Assembly: GCA_942486035.1 (NCBI GenBank)
Contig: CALNXK010000026.1
Span: forward strand, 2,217,501 to 2,281,500
Length of the DNA stretch: 64,000 nt
Origin: Porites lobata
Taxonomy: Eukaryota; Cnidaria; Anthozoa; Scleractinia; Poritidae
Reading direction: 5' to 3'
Shown one piece after another: positions 41,518 through 54,589 of this stretch. The translations under genes and the position numbers were made by a program. Position 1 is the stretch's first letter. Every line of letters begins with the position of its first letter. The notes under the pieces were generated by a model. It was given only the letters and a program-made list of their open reading frames with translations, searched no databases and was not told the origin of the DNA.

Positions 41518-43538
41518 GGGACTGGTCAAAAAGTATAGGTGGGGGTGGGCCGGAGCAGAGAGGGGGTGGTTCATGAGGTTTTGAGCCTTGTGCAAGGGGT
41601 GGGTCGAGCAATTTTCAGCTACTCTTAGGGGGTGGGTCACCCTATTTTTTACTAACTACTAACGAGACAGTTGACTACACTTGTTATATAAAACACAGCC
41701 AGCTGGAATTATTGCTAAAATACTCACAAACCTGCTGTACGAGAAAATACAAAGGTTGACGGGCCGCACATCTATACGGGCGTGGAACCCTCTGTTAACC
41801 TTTTTTTTCGGCTCTAACGAGCATGTTCTTTAACAATTTTTCTTTTTTTTAAGGAAATGATTGGTGGTTCTTTAAAAATTTATTGAAGTTATAGTTAGTT
41901 TTGAATAAGATTCCATTTTTTCATTCAAGCTTTCTTTATAGTAGACACTGAGGGCTGGTATTGGGTCACGAATGACAATATTTCTTTTTCCTCCTTGTTG
42001 TTTTGTTTTAGGAGTTTAGACTTCCTTTTGTGACTTTTATTCCTGATAGTAGGTTTTCTATCAAAGATAGGGGGCACACAACGAGAATATAGTTCAAAAC
42101 CACTTAAACATAGCATTGTTAAACGTATCTTAGTATTTAAACAGTAGATATAGGCGTACTTTAATCCCCAAAAAATTTTTCGTCTGTTCGGATCTCCTAG
42201 CTGAAAGTCTAGTGATACGAAAATTATAGGGATCAAAACTTACCTTTTCGAAAATTTCAGCCAGAAAAAACGTGACACAAGGTGAAATGTGTGCGCAAGA
42301 AGCTTTCCGTTTGTTTAAAATGTGTCTTTGCATCAAGGATAGATTTTTCCTTGAATCTTGTGACTTTGTATTCAACCGTCAGGGGCACCCAACGAGGATA
42401 TAGTTCAAAACCACTTAACATAGCATTATTGAACGTATTTTAGTATTCAAAGGGTAGACATAGGCATATTTTTATCCCCTAAAAACTTTTCATCTGTTCG
42501 GATTTCCTAGCTGAAAGTCTAGTGATCCGAAAATTATAGGGATAAAAACTTACCTTCTCGAAAATTTCAGCCAGCAAAAGGCTCCCGAAAATTCTAGGTG
42601 GCCTTTTTTAGGGTCAAAATCCGTTAAAAATGGGTAATTATACCATTTTGTAGATGTTCGAAAATCCTAGGGGAGGCAGGCAAGCAAGAAATTTTACAAC
42701 AAATGCTCCGAAAATTCTAGATCTCAAATCGTCTTCCGAACAGATATTTTCCCGAAAATTGCCGTTGGGTGCCCCTGAACCGTGTCTAAAAACGCAGTCT
42801 CAGTGTCAAATGTTTTGGCCGTGAATTCAATAGTTGGGTGATGTAAGCTTGCTTGTTCAATGAAGGCTTCGATGTCTGGTTTACTCATGTCCCATAGGGA
42901 AAAGATATCGTGTATGTGGCATTTCCAAACTGTTGTTCTAAAGACAGTTTTGCTTAGAATTGTTGTTTCAATATATGTCATGAAAATATTGGCAAAGGAA
43001 TCAAAACTGCTGTCTTTGTGCCCATTGCAGTTCCATGGTATTGTAAGTAGTGCTTTTCACTGAAGTGGAAGAAATTTGATTTGAGAATTAATCTAAGCAT
43101 TTCCGGCAAGTAATGTGTAGGAATGGGTTATCTTTGTTGAAATTTTCATATGCTTTGTGACAGATAATTTCAATATACCCTCGTTTTGCTGTATATTTGT
43201 GTCAAGAGCTCATAACGTCCATTGAAACAAGAAATGTTCGGTTTTTGACATTCGTCTTTTCAGTGAAAGGTATAATTTCTGTGATTTTGATGTTGGTTGT
43301 AGCAGTGTATCAACAAATTTTGTCAAGTACAGAACAAGGTTTTATTGGATTATTATAAGAGGAAACCGAACGTCCATGTTTTAACTAGGGGGTGGGTCAT
43401 GCAATTTCCAACCTTGCTTTAGGGGTGGGTCAGTCATTTTTGTGCCGAAGGGAGGGGGTGGGTCATGTGTTTTTTATCCACCACATTTCCAAATGCTCCG
43501 GCCCACCCCCCCCCCCCCCATACTTTTTGACCAGTCCC
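41518..43538. mobile_element. PIF/Harbinger-like element with TAA duplication
   Basis: The inverted ends GGGACTGGTCAAAAAGTA (left) and its complement (right) continue into G-rich GGGGGTGGGCCGGAGC. TAA flanks both sides (41515-41517, 43539-43541), and the empty site CGCATAAAC is seen in MITE F copy 1. A three-base TWA duplication fits PIF/Harbinger. The words GGGGGTGGGTCA recur subterminally. It is about 2.0 kb with no transposase frame visible, so non-autonomous. A 398-base element is nested inside. Confidence 0.85.
42380..42777. mobile_element. CAGGGG-ended element with 6-bp duplication
   Basis: The inverted 15-base ends CAGGGGCACCCAACG lie at 42380 and 42777. AACCGT flanks both sides (42374-42379 and 42778-42783). 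The word CGAAAATTCTAG or CGAAAATCCTAG repeats inside. A diverged relative of its left half lies just before it (about 42070-42270, GGGGGCACACAACGAG). Confidence 0.85.
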
Positions 43539-43805
43539 TAAACACATCTTCTAATACTTGAAATGGTTATACTGCTGAAAATCAAGAGAAGAGACCTTTT
43601 TTCAACGAGACAGCATTCCTATTTTTGTGTCACGCACTGTGAAAACTCGGAAGTTCAAATTGCTGTATTTTCGAAATGAAACATGCTACGGAAATGGAAA
43701 CTTGTACAAAGATTTACTTTTTGTTTATTTTCAAGCTAGTGCAAATAAGAATTCGTAAAACCTCGCTTTTTAGACTTTACAATTTGATGACGTCACAGTG
43801 GGAAC

Positions 43806-44626
43806 CATCTATATGTTCAGAGGTTTAACTAAGTTTTCAGTAAACCCTATAGTGTAGGCAATTTTGACCTACGTCACAGGTCAGCAGTGGCACGATGAGG
43901 CATTTTCATTCAAAAAAGTCGTTATTTTCATTCTCCCCCGCCCTATTATATCATATAAAGTGTCGGCCATTTTGACTGACTTCGTTGTTTCCCTGCTGTG
44001 CGATATCCCACATATATAGCAGAATCTAGGTAACTCGAACTCTGAAGGGACAGCGGAGAACTGGGTCGAACTATTCAAGTTAGCTGAGTAAAAAAGTCGA
44101 CTGAAAAGTGAGGTGATTCGATTTTAAAGGAATGACCTCGGGTAAGAAATTAGGAACTAAATGGGCTCCTAAAAGACCTTTTCCTTTTCAATGCCTTCTT
44201 CTAATGTTGCCTGTTTCAAATAGGATCCTATTAATACTTATAAACTGGCCTTATAGTGTACCGCAAGCTCAAACTTACAGACGAACCCCGCTATTTACCG
44301 CTTTAATACCGTTCAAAAGGTTTTTAACGGTACTTAATCTTGTACCCTGAAGAAGGCAGCATTGCCGAAACGTCGGTTAAGACTCTTAAAATAACAACGT
44401 CGATTTTACAATTTTCAAATTAACGTTTTACTCGCAGACTAGTTTATACCGTATCGGCTTAGTGGGGCATCTTTTCTTTAAATGCAATGAAATAAGTTTA
44501 CGTTGGGGTTTCACCGTCAAAACAACAGTCATTCTTCTGAAAGGTATCTTTTAATTCGTGTTTAACAGGGCGCGATCAACTTTATACAGGGTGCGCTGGC
44601 GGACGTTCTACGGGAAAGCCTTTTAA
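43806..44626. other. Gene-free DNA around a ribozyme-like motif
   Basis: No gene is seen. The only structured signal is the hammerhead-like core at 44346-44375, listed separately. Confidence 0.4.
44346..44375 (+). other. Hammerhead-like core of Penelope-type repeat ends
   Basis: CCTGAAGA is followed by an A, a 4-bp hairpin GGCA-GCAT-TGCC, then GAAACGTCGG. CUGANGA ... GAAAC is the conserved hammerhead core, and such minimal motifs are known in Penelope-like retroelement ends. One extra base sits before stem II and no clear stem I/III partner is visible, so activity is doubtful. No Penelope protein is nearby. Confidence 0.35.
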
Positions 44627-47600
44627 TAGCGGAGCTCCGGCGCGCGAAGCGCGCCAGCGGAGCACCATGGGTAATAAAATTTGGTAAACCATCCATTCGA
44701 GAAAATTTGGTTATGACGTAGCGTACGCCCGTACACTCTTTGCGGGGGAGGGAAGGGAATCAGGTGCCCGGCGGAGGAGTATGTTATAAATCGCGCGATG
44801 CATTTGTGCAACCCACCTTTTTCTTGGCGGGAAATCGCGCAAGAAATGACGTGGTTGTCGTTGCGTTCAAAAACATGTTTACTGTAACGGAACTACTTCA
44901 TTGCATAAGGATTTTGTGTCCGGAGAGCTCAGTTTCTAGTAAACTGTTTCGAAGAAATTGTTATGGCAACAAACAATAGCGGATTGGATTCAAACTATTT
45001 GCTTGTAAGTGAAAAGCGACGGGAAAGAGAAGAAGAGAAAGGCATAGAGTAAGAATTAACAGGCGCGCTAGCGAAGAGGATTCAAGTGGAAAATTTATGC
45101 AGCATCTGCGACTTGTTCACTGATAGCTGAAGCTGACAGAGTTTTGAGTCATCTTTTGATGTTTTTACCTGTCTTTTTGCACTGGATCTACAAAATGACA
45201 TACGGCAGCTATCAACATTATTTTGTTATTCTTGGCTGGCTTGTTTACTGGGTTGTGGTTGAGAAATGCGCCGCACGACAAAAAGAAATCGGGAATCATC
45301 ATTTTCAAAAATAAGCTACTCTTAGTAAGCTTACTTCGCCTTGCTGGACCATGTGAAAAATCTTAACCGATTCTGGCCTTACTTGATGGGTTTCCGTGCT
45401 GCATCTCGACCGGTAAGCTTGAATAATTTTATTGCATTTTATGTGTTTTCTTTTTTCATGTTTATGCCGTCAGATTTTACGCTCATTTGTGAGGTGTGAA
45501 TCAATTTATCTGGCCTAGTAAAGAACTTTAAAAAGTCTTTAGACATTTTCTGACCGCGACTAGAAGAAAGAAGTTAGAAGTTCTGAAAAATAGTTTAGTT
45601 ATCCTATTGTTTGTAAAAAGAAAAACTTTGAGCGATATTCTTGCCTGGAGTTCATCTTGCAAAATAGCAAACACGGCGAAGGCGGCTTAAAACTTAAGGC
45701 TTAATTTAAATCTATTCGTCACTCAGCTTTACTCTCAACAATTGTTGACCTTTAAATGTTCTTCGTATTAAATTTCTTGTCTTGATTGTTTGTCAAGATC
45801 TTATTCTTACATCGCTTTGCCAGTTGTTGTTTTCAGTCGTCCGTGAACGCGTTGGTCACGCTCTACGTCCAATTTTTATGCTCTGATTGGTCAAAATTTG
45901 ACAGGTGAGTTTATGCGGAAAATTTATGCAGCATCTTGAAACCTGTTTACTGTGACAGCTGAAGCCGGTAGAGTTTTGTGTCAACTTGTGATGTTTTTAC
46001 CTGTCTTTTTCCACTGGATGTACGAAATGAAATTCAGCTACTATCAAGAGTCTTCTGTTATTCATGGCTAGTTTGTCTATTGGGTTTTTGGTTGAGAAAT
46101 ACGTCGCCTGTCAAAGTCGGAAATCCGATTTCGGATGGCATCGATTCGTTTTCGTTTTTCACCTTGCTTGACTGAAAAGTCTGAAGCGATGTAGCTTCCA
46201 GGAGCTGCCTGAGTAATTATTGTATTTGTGTTTGTTTGTTTGTTTTTTTTTTCATATATCAAATTTCATGAAGCCGAGCGCAGTTTATGAGGCTATAGTT
46301 TATGCACGTTTGAATTAACATTTGAGATAATGATCTGACCTATAGTATGAGGTTTGATTTAAGCTTGCAGAACTTTAAAAAGTCTTTAGTCGATATTTTC
46401 TCACCGGCTGTAGGCTGTAGAAAGAAAGCTTTGAGCAATTTTCTCGCCTCGAGTTCATCTTTGAAAACAGCAAACACCGGGAAGCTGGCTTTAAAACATA
46501 AACTTAGGCTTTATATTTATAAGCATAAAGACTCAGGATTCTTAGAGACACTTTAAATTTAATTGTCTTTGTGAATGAAAATTGTTGTCTCTGTAAATGT
46601 TTCACCGAATCATATTTCTTTTATTGATTGTTAGTAGTCTCTCTTGCAATTTGCCGTTAATGTTTTCAGTCGCTCATGAACATTACCTTGCAGGGGTACT
46701 CAAAACGTCGCGCGTATTAAACGCTTGTAATTAAGTATACTTAACAGTTAATGAATGAGGCTGAGTATTTTATGAAGAATTATGGAGATCGAGGAGGGTG
46801 TTATCCGTCGAGGCCGTAGGCCGAGGCGGATAACACCCTCCGAGATCTCCATAATTCTTCATATGATACGAAAGGCGAATTCAATAACTGTTTTATTATT
46901 CATTCAAAATAATTCCTAGTTTAAAAACATAGCTAAAACATGCTTACCTCCATCGATCCATCGATGTTCAGTTCATCTTCGATAGTGTACGTTTAGGTTT
47001 GTCCAGCTCTGCAAATATTCTCCAAATAGCAGATGTCGCCCTTCGAGTTGTCTTCTTGCTGTTCTTGCCATGTTTTTAGCTATTTTTTCGCCTAGTTCTT
47101 ACTCTTGAAACGAGTGAAATGTCCGCCATTTTTTCAAGTTCACAACCAAAACAACTCAACCTCGTCCCCAGGTCCTCTCGGTTAACGGTGCCTTAACGTG
47201 TACGAACGCTGCATTTTTGACGTCATTTTCTCGTTAAAGTCAAATTTCTTCCAAATGTGGTCATCAGTAACTGGTTATGGTGAATTAAACGTGTGCTTTT
47301 AGCCAATACGAATCGGAGAAATATTTTGAATGAATAATAAACATCGTTATAAAACCATTCAAACACTCCACAGCTTGCAACTGGCTGGCCGTTATATAGG
47401 TGATTTTGGAAATTTTTTTTAGCGGTTTCGCTAAAAGCCCACGCGTGCTTCGATCGTCCTAAATATTGAATGAGTGCAATTTATATTTCAAAACTGTGAA
47501 ATACTGCATTCTGCCTGAGGTCTGTATGATAAAAACAGCGCCTCATAGTACTGTTTGACCTCAGAATGTCAGATGTGATGTATAAAAAGTATAAAAGGTT

Positions 47601-47991
47601 GGTTTACACGCCCCCAGATTTGTTAGCAAGATTTTGTAAAGCAAACTTTTCAAACGGAAAAAATTCTACCGGATTTGCTTTCCAAGTATCTGTTTTCCAG
47701 GCCTAATCTACTGTGATCAAGAGCCAGTATGGACGTTAAATGTGATGGAAGATGATTGCTATTTTTTGGGTGTACATATAAAGGCCGTCAACTCGATGTA
47801 AGGTTTGGTGCACTCTTGGACTGTTAGCAAATTATTTTTCTCTCAAATCACTTAGCCTTAATCCCTCAAAACAAAAGTCACATGAATGTGCTCTAAAGTG
47901 AAATGATTTGTGGAATACAAGTTTATTGTTTGATTGAAATTACAAATTTATTAATGGGAGCTTCGCTTTTAGCCCTGGCTAAATCTATATA
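44627..47991 (-). mobile_element. Dispersed repeat K, copy D (inverted, composite)
   Basis: Read on the minus strand it starts TTTAGCCAGGGCTAAAAGC (47991) and ends in the GC-rich hairpin GGCGCGCTTCGCGCGCC, then GGAGCTCCGCTA (44627). The central block (GCTGAAGCTGACAGAGTTTT to the LLGFWLRN-encoding region) is present twice (45100-45400 and 45950-46200), so it is an internal duplication or two merged copies. MITE P with its palindrome is inserted at about 46746-47337. Confidence 0.78.
46746..47337 (-). mobile_element. MITE P with palindrome, copy 2
   Basis: An inverted copy of 6882-7452. The palindrome is at 46772-46865 (arms GGAGGGTGTTATCCG / CGGATAACACCCTCC, loop containing GGCCGTAGGCC). The CRE TGACGTCA (about 47218-47225), the ATGGCGGAC head (about 47124-47132) and the donor AAGA then GTAAGA are all retained. 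It lies inside K copy D. Confidence 0.85.
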
Positions 47992-49432
47992 TTAAAATAT
48001 TATCGTTGGGTTCGTAATGTGTTCTCGGACATGGCGTAGTGGTAACGAAACGTTTAGTCTTCTTGTTAGTTATTGTAGTTTTGTTTTGCTTCTTAATAAA
48101 GCTTAAGTTTTTTAAATTTATAAACTTTCTTGCCTATTTTCCTTCTTGCCGTTCCCTCGAAGTCCTTCGCGAGGTCCTGCTATTCACATATTTCTCCATT
48201 ACTGCCAAGGTTACCACTTCACGTAGCTTTAAACAATTCAGGGTTGTTGAAACAACCTTTCTACCAAGCTTTCCATCCCCAGATTGTCCGTTTTTTGTAG
48301 ATGAGGTACTTACTGTCAAGCTGTCAACGAAGAAGGCTAAGATAACATCTGTAGAATGATTACAAAGTTACTGCTCGAATAGCCAAGGGAAGCAGAGTGT
48401 CAAAGGGAAAACGGGATCTTTCTTTTAACATGCCTGTGCGTGACATCCGTTGTTATTTTCGCCGTAATTTAAACCACTTAAGGCAAACAAAATTCCCATA
48501 TCAATTGCATATTTCACAGCACATTTTATTGCATATTTTCACCAATTGCTTCCGCTCACCGCTTTCGCAATCTTTACTAGCAGTAACCGATGGTTAAGAA
48601 GTTCGCGCGAACGTGTGGGTTTACCTTAGAGATGTGATTGATGAGAACTGCTTTCATAATTGTCTACGTAAATAAGAGAAAGCCCTTTTAGTTCCAGTGT
48701 CAACAAAAGGAATTACTGCGGATCATGAGCGTAGAAACTGAATTGAACAACTCAGTAAACAATACTCATATTTAATTCAACGATTTTATTCACAGTTGCT
48801 TAGATACAATTAGCCTGCGAATGGTGAGGAGCGAGGAGAGAAGGCTGTGTTCGCATTCAAAGATACAATCAAAACAGTAATGCGTGACACAACGCTCAAC
48901 CTGAAATGTATATAGTCAAGACTGCACGAAGTGTTATTATTCAATCGGGTATTCAATCCGTGTTTAGTGACCAAAGGCCATTTAATTGTTATGCCAAAGA
49001 AAATAATGAAAAAAGCTTAGTTTTACCACTGGAGTTTAAAGCCTATTGGAGCTTTCAGATGACAAGCGACGTAGCATGCTTGGAATCGTATAAAAATACA
49101 TAAACCGTGCACTGGAGTGAAACCTGAATAAACGTAATTTACATGGATTTCTAGACTTTGCTAACATTCGTATCTTCCTGACAACTCGTCTCGCCAGTAA
49201 GCTGAGATGAGGCTCTGCTTTCATTTTCCTTGTTAAATAGATTCCGGCCAGCAAGGCGAATCGAACAGTCTCATACTTGGTACGGTACTTGTGTACCCGA
49301 ATTACGTGCGCTTGCGAATCGAACAATTGCTGTTGCATCACTTGGATGTGCTTTCACGTGATTACTCTGACATCAGAAGGACCTTAAACTCAACACCAGG
49401 GCCTTCGCGGCCACATACCACGCATATTGCTG
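47992..49432. other. Gene-free DNA
   Basis: Short frames occur on both strands at 48039-48359, but no domain is recognised. A decayed foldback relative lies at 49205-49275. Confidence 0.4.
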
Positions 49433-50019
49433 GTTTTCAGTGTCACGTACGCCATTCAAAATAGATCAAAATAAAAATCAAAACCGTTCAATAGATTAAG
49501 TCCAGAATCTGGGGAATGAAAGGAGGTAAATATGCAAAGATTCAGATGGGAGGAATATTTCGTATACAAGATATCCGAAGAAATGTTTTACCCAAACTTA
49601 TAGAGATTTGTGTGGAGACACCATGCTGGTGCTCATCCGGATGGGCACCAACATGGCAGACGGAAACCAACAGAAACATCTGTTGCCAAGTTTTGCTACA
49701 AAAGCGTGAATTTATTCTTCGAGGAACTCATAAACATTAAAGTAATACTTTTTCTAATACATAAACTGTTTACATAGCAACATTCCCTGAAATAAGTCAT
49801 TTATAAAGTCTACATGAACATAACAACACTCTTGTAAGTGCTGCGTAACGCAAAAAAGCTTAGAAATTCAACCGTATTTTATCACAAAACCAAGAACCCT
49901 TTTGAAGCGAAAATTTGTGTGAAAATTAGTTCTCAGCTGCTCCAATACACCGTGAAAGTAAAATCACGATAGGATCGATAGTTTTGTAGTTTGAATTTTA
50001 GTGACGTCAAGAGAAAACC
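49433..50019 (-). mobile_element. MITE F, copy 3 (diverged)
   Basis: The ends match GTTTTCAGTGTCACG and GTGACGTCAAGAGAAAACC. The centre CCATGCTGGTGCTCATCCGG then ATGGGCACCAACATGG keeps the foldback seen in copies 1 and 2 (TTGGTGCACCGTTTTGGTGC), although the bases differ. This shows the hairpin has been kept while the sequence changed, or simply that the copy is old. Confidence 0.6.
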
Positions 50020-50197
50020 AACAATTAGTCGGTACAACACTAACATCCCAAGAATGTGGACAGATTTTTAAAAAACCTCGCTATACAGTTAATAGAATAC
50101 TGCTGACCAAGAATAATCTGCAGGCTCAGTGAAGTATTTTCATGGTAAGTACTGGCGTTCAGATGAGCGCAGAATGGCGCGAATGGAGAGAAGAGAG

Positions 50198-51015
50198 CAG
50201 GGCGTAAGGAGCTATGGCGTTGAAACGCTCATACGCGCTCTCTGGTTCAGCTGTGATGCGGAGTAGGACTGGAACTAGTTCGCATTTCCGCTCTCGATCC
50301 GCTGTTAGGGCCAAAAAATGGCGCCGTCTTGCTGAAGGTAGGTTCGGATTTATTGCTTTATATCTTTAGATCGCTACAATCTATATATTTCTATGCGATA
50401 AACAGAAAATATTTAGGTGATATTTTATAGTTAGTCTTATAAGGTAATGTGTTTTTTCGCCTTTTATGTTCATGTAGTGTCAAAATGTCCTATCGAGCAT
50501 TACAGTTTGAAGGTCGCGTTAAATCTTGCCAGTCAAAACCAAATGATAATAAAAGGCTACAAAAAAAAAGTAATAGCTTTATGAATTTTGTTTGTGCATG
50601 CAAATTTTTAGAGTGAACTTTTATAACCCTTCAAGGTTTTTTAACTTCTGAAGTGACGACTTCATAATGCCAATAGCAAGGTTTGGGTGTGTACGTTGGG
50701 GTTGAGCTTGTTAGTAAAATAAAAGACTTCAGTTTCCCAATTTAGCAATTTTGCATTTTTCAATATACACTAAGACGGCAAAAAATTTTTTTCAAGTAAC
50801 AGAACCGTGGCCCAAGAGGGTTCTGACCATTTTTAAAGGTCTACTACAAAATTGCATTCGAATGATCTCGTGTAACAGTCTAAACATAAACAACAACTAA
50901 TTATCTTTCTCTGCGGTATAAATCTAAAGGTTGTATTGCACAGAAATAGAATGAAGCCTATGGAGAAATTTGCTTTCAAATCCTCTCAAAGATTCCACTG
51001 TAAAATTAGACAGAA
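50198..51015 (+). repeat. Duplicated segment S, block 1, first copy
   Basis: About 90% identical by eye to 60086-60925. It contains ACGCTCATACGCGCTCTCTG and GTGATGCGGAGTAGGACTGG. An AAAAATGGCGCCGTCT head (ATG 50318) runs into a donor-like AAG then GTAGGT (50338). In this copy an in-frame TGA precedes the donor; in the second copy it does not. Confidence 0.8.
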
Positions 51016-51444
51016 GCATATAACCCCGAAGCGTATAACTCTTTCGCAAAGCTCGGGTTTTTTAGGGAACCAATCAAAATTTACTTCCTTATATGGAATT
51101 ACTGATAAGCGAGATTGTCGCGCGAAACTTGCATCGCGATGTAAATGATGCAGTGCAAAAAGCATTTACTGTTTTAATACGAGGTAATATTTTACGAAAA
51201 ACGGAATACAATATTAATCCCCAAATGACCTCAAGTGACCAGGACTGAGTTAGTTCCTCCCAACAAGGCAAAGACGACTACAAATGACATGCACCGTAAG
51301 AGAAGCGATTTCTTAAAGTTGTTACTTCAAAAACTAATTTCGTGGTCGGAGTCTCAAAATGGCCGTATTTTCAACCCGAAATTTGTTAACATCAACTCTC
51401 CTTGCGTTCGCAAATAAAGCCGCAAGGAGAAATTTGGGCACTTT

Positions 51445-51690
51445 AACTCACGAGATATGTTTAGTAACTCAAATGGCGTGATGTTGATCTCCACCAATCG
51501 GCAAAAGGTATTAAGTCGAAGATTGACATTTAATTAATTCTGACCAATCACTATTTTCACGCTCAGAATCTGAGCGTGAAAAATGGAGAAAACAATGGCG
51601 TCCTTGCAGGCGTTCCTTTCTTTTCTCCCTCGCGCGCCCAAATTCCCCCTTCCCCTTCCCCTTTTAACGCCTGCCACGCAGGCTATCTTG
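51445..51690 (-). repeat. Long inverted arm, left
   Basis: About 240 bases pair with 54590-54850, 2.9 kb away. Shared words are CACGCTCAGAATCTGAGCGT (a hairpin with 14-base arms TTTTCACGCTCAGA), AATGGCGTCCTTGCAGGCGT, CTTCCCCTTCCCCTTTTAA and CGCCTGCCACGCAGGC. A shorter third relative is at 59895-60005. Confidence 0.8.
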
Positions 51691-51818
51691 GCTGGGTAAT
51701 CGGAAATGTATCAAAATCTTCCTAAGGAAGGTCTCCTTTTATAGGGGCCCCCCGCAAATTAAATTAAAGTTTTGTTTTTGTCTGATATTGCATTACCAAG
51801 CCTTTCTAACTGTCCTAG

Positions 51819-51821
<3 letters not shown>

Positions 51822-51849
<28 letters not shown>
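51822..51849 (+). repeat. TA microsatellite
   Basis: About 14 uninterrupted TA dinucleotides followed by a T-rich run. Confidence 0.9.
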
Positions 51850-51852
<3 letters not shown>

Positions 51853-53374
51853 TTGTTTTGTTTTTTTTGACTTGGTGACCTACAATGAGCACATTCCCCA
51901 GGACATTCCTTTCCTGTAAGGAATGACATTTCACACGCAAAGCAAGAATCGCAATAGGAAAAAGAGACTTTGGCTGTCACATTTTAAACGATTTAAACTT
52001 CAACATAAAGGGAAGAGAAACCTTAAAAGCGACCCATCCTATCATCTTTTAAAAATGGCACTGATAAAAAGTGCCAGTGATAACTTGAGAGGCGTCTTTA
52101 TTCAATGGATGTACACACACACTCTAACCACAAACACAGAGAGATTTGCAATCACGTTTTGGAAGGGAAAAACATCAAAAGGTTTCAACTTCAACAAATA
52201 GCGAAGAAAAATCCCAAAAGGTACTCATCATAGAATCACTTGAAGGAGACGATGAAAAAGCGCAGTGAGCTAGCTTCAAACACAAATCATCATAGAGTCG
52301 AAAGTTCTCCGTTTTCGCGACATAACCCCCGGCGGGTACTCTCCTACATTAACCTTATAGATATTGCTCTGAAATGGTGTAAATATTAGATGAGGCGGAC
52401 GGTGCACCCCCACTACGACTTCCCATTTTATGAACTGGGCTCGCCACAGGCCGCCTAGCTAATTATTCTCGTAACCTGCAGATCGATGACGTGGCAGGAA
52501 AAAAATGATGTTGCGACAGACCTTTTTTTGACAGCAATTAATATTTTATACAATAAAAGGTCCCCCCATAGCTGTCGTGAATGTCTAAATGAGTAACAAA
52601 ACTTATTAATATAATACATCAATGGCACAATTGCAAAAAAGGTATAACACAATTAGTTTTAACCTCACAACGTCGGCAGACGGGCGCAATCTTTTTACGA
52701 ATTTCTTGAAATATTATATCTGAAATGGTTTTCATATTTTGCTTCTTAAATAAACTTTTTTTAGAGGGGGAGGGGGATGGGATGAGGAGGTGAATTACAA
52801 CATGGATCGGTACTGCTTTCCAAGTCACGTCAGCTATATGCATCACACTGCCGTCATTTGGTATAGTTAAATACATAATTAACCTCCAGTATAGCTGATT
52901 TTTCAAGACCGTTTGGTTCCCGGAGGGCTGTGTTCTGGCAGTGACAGGAGTGCTCCTCGGAAAATTTCGAAAACACTCCTGAAGACTACATGAATTATGC
53001 GAGTCATTGTATGACTCTCATTGACGCCAAATACCCCCAAAACAGCATGACGATAACTCCAACTAGATAGCGGTACTACGTCACAAGTTAAACTCCAAAA
53101 AGACTACGATTAAAATCATCATAAACACTCCAATTATTTCTGTAAGGTAGATCCCCCCCGGGGTTTGCTTGCTTTCCCCGTCGAGCCTAATTTAAGAAGC
53201 TCTTTCTTCTTCGTCACCATTCTTTAAAATACCCTGTTTGAAAGAGCACTACAGAAAGTCTTATACTGTATTGCAAACCAAAATTCAGTGACACATTATA
53301 TGCGAAACAACTTCCGTCATGCCTGAAAAAAGCTGAATCTTACATTCTTTACTTTTGGATGTCTTTTTCTTACA

Positions 53375-54589
53375 TTTACTTTCTAAGTCGCTCTAAGAAC
53401 GATATCTTCATAATTTACCTCACGTCCATCGCACTCTAAGTAGGATCAAGTATAATTTGGGCTCAACACTTTGAACCATTGTTGTTGGCCGAAATTTGTG
53501 TACATTTTACGTCTAGAAACAGCTCGCTATGTTTCACAGAACCGTGGCTAAAATACTCAACTCATGGTTACAAAGAGCGATTATTTTTCTGCGAAAAAGG
53601 TTCCCAGTCGCGCTCGTTTTGAAAGATTTTAAGGTTTGAAACTGACCAAAATGATACCTACATTTCTATCCTAAAATGCGTCAAGAACTCCACAAACCCG
53701 GGTTCTCAGTTTTTGTAGTCGTGAAAAAATGGTTTTTGGAACAAGTACTATACTCGACTTGTTTACTTGATGCAAGTGATGTACTTACTGTTTGCGATTT
53801 CACTCAGATTGCAGGCTGTTACTGAGAGCTTCTGCTTGAACGAGGAGGGGAAATACTGTGAAAACGAAAGCGGATGTTTTACCATGCCCGACATGCCGTG
53901 ACGTGACCACCAACACCTGCGCAGTTTGTATCGGCAGCTATTTGATTTTACTTGCTGCCCACGCAATCCATGAGTAATAGACCGGGGCGAAGAACTCTCT
54001 GAACAAGTTTTGTTCTCGGAAAGACTTCCTTACTAGTTGGTACATTGATGTGTATCAAGTTGACTCTTTTTTAGAGTTTACAAAAGAATTCGAAAAGAAT
54101 TGAATAAGAGCGAATGCACTATTGATAGATCTTGATAAGAAATCTGCTAATTCAGAAGTTAAGTTTTTATCAAGGAAATCATTTTTTAACACATAACCTC
54201 GACTTTTCGATGAAGCTCCTTGACATTTTTCAAACTGTTTAACTCTTTAAAAAAATCATTCGCAACAAATACACCGCAAATTTTGACTAAAAGAAAACAG
54301 ACCGTCTCAAAATGAAGACGTCCCATTTTTCGCCTGCCACGCAGGCTTCTCGGCGTGGAACATTACTATGCGCACGTCTTTGACTATACCAAATGACGGC
54401 AGTTTGATGTATATAGCTAATGCGACTTGTGCAGTGTGTAATGGAAAGCAGGGCAGATCCATGTTGTAATTAATTCACCTTCTCTTCCCACCCCTTCCCC
54501 TCATCGTGCAATTCATAAAATGTTTTTTCTTTCGATTCCGCCTAATTGTTATTTTCTCTCTGCTCTCCATTCGCACCCTGCATCATCTA
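53375..54589 (+). repeat. Duplicated segment S, block 2, first copy
   Basis: Collinear with 62286-63720 in the same order and orientation relative to block 1. Both contain a minus-strand frame (53763-53966 here) with KHPLSFSQYF, QKLSVTA and NLSEIANSKYI, followed by a donor-like GTAAGTAC on the minus strand. There is no recognised function. Confidence 0.78.

Larger units (their letters stand above)
41210..43805 (-). mobile_element. MITE F, copy 2, interrupted
   Basis: The host pieces 41210-41517 and 43539-43805 together match copy 1 (33054-33598) in reverse orientation over its full length. The interruption at CGCATAA / TAAACACATC corresponds to CGCATAAACATATC in copy 1. Confidence 0.88.
51016..53374. 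other. Unpaired interior of the first S copy, with inverted arms
   Basis: No gene is recognised. It holds a long inverted arm (51445-51690), a TA microsatellite, and an inverted piece of block 2 (52719-52870, ACGTCAGCTATATGCATCAC and CTGCCGTCATTTGGTATAG). Confidence 0.5.
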
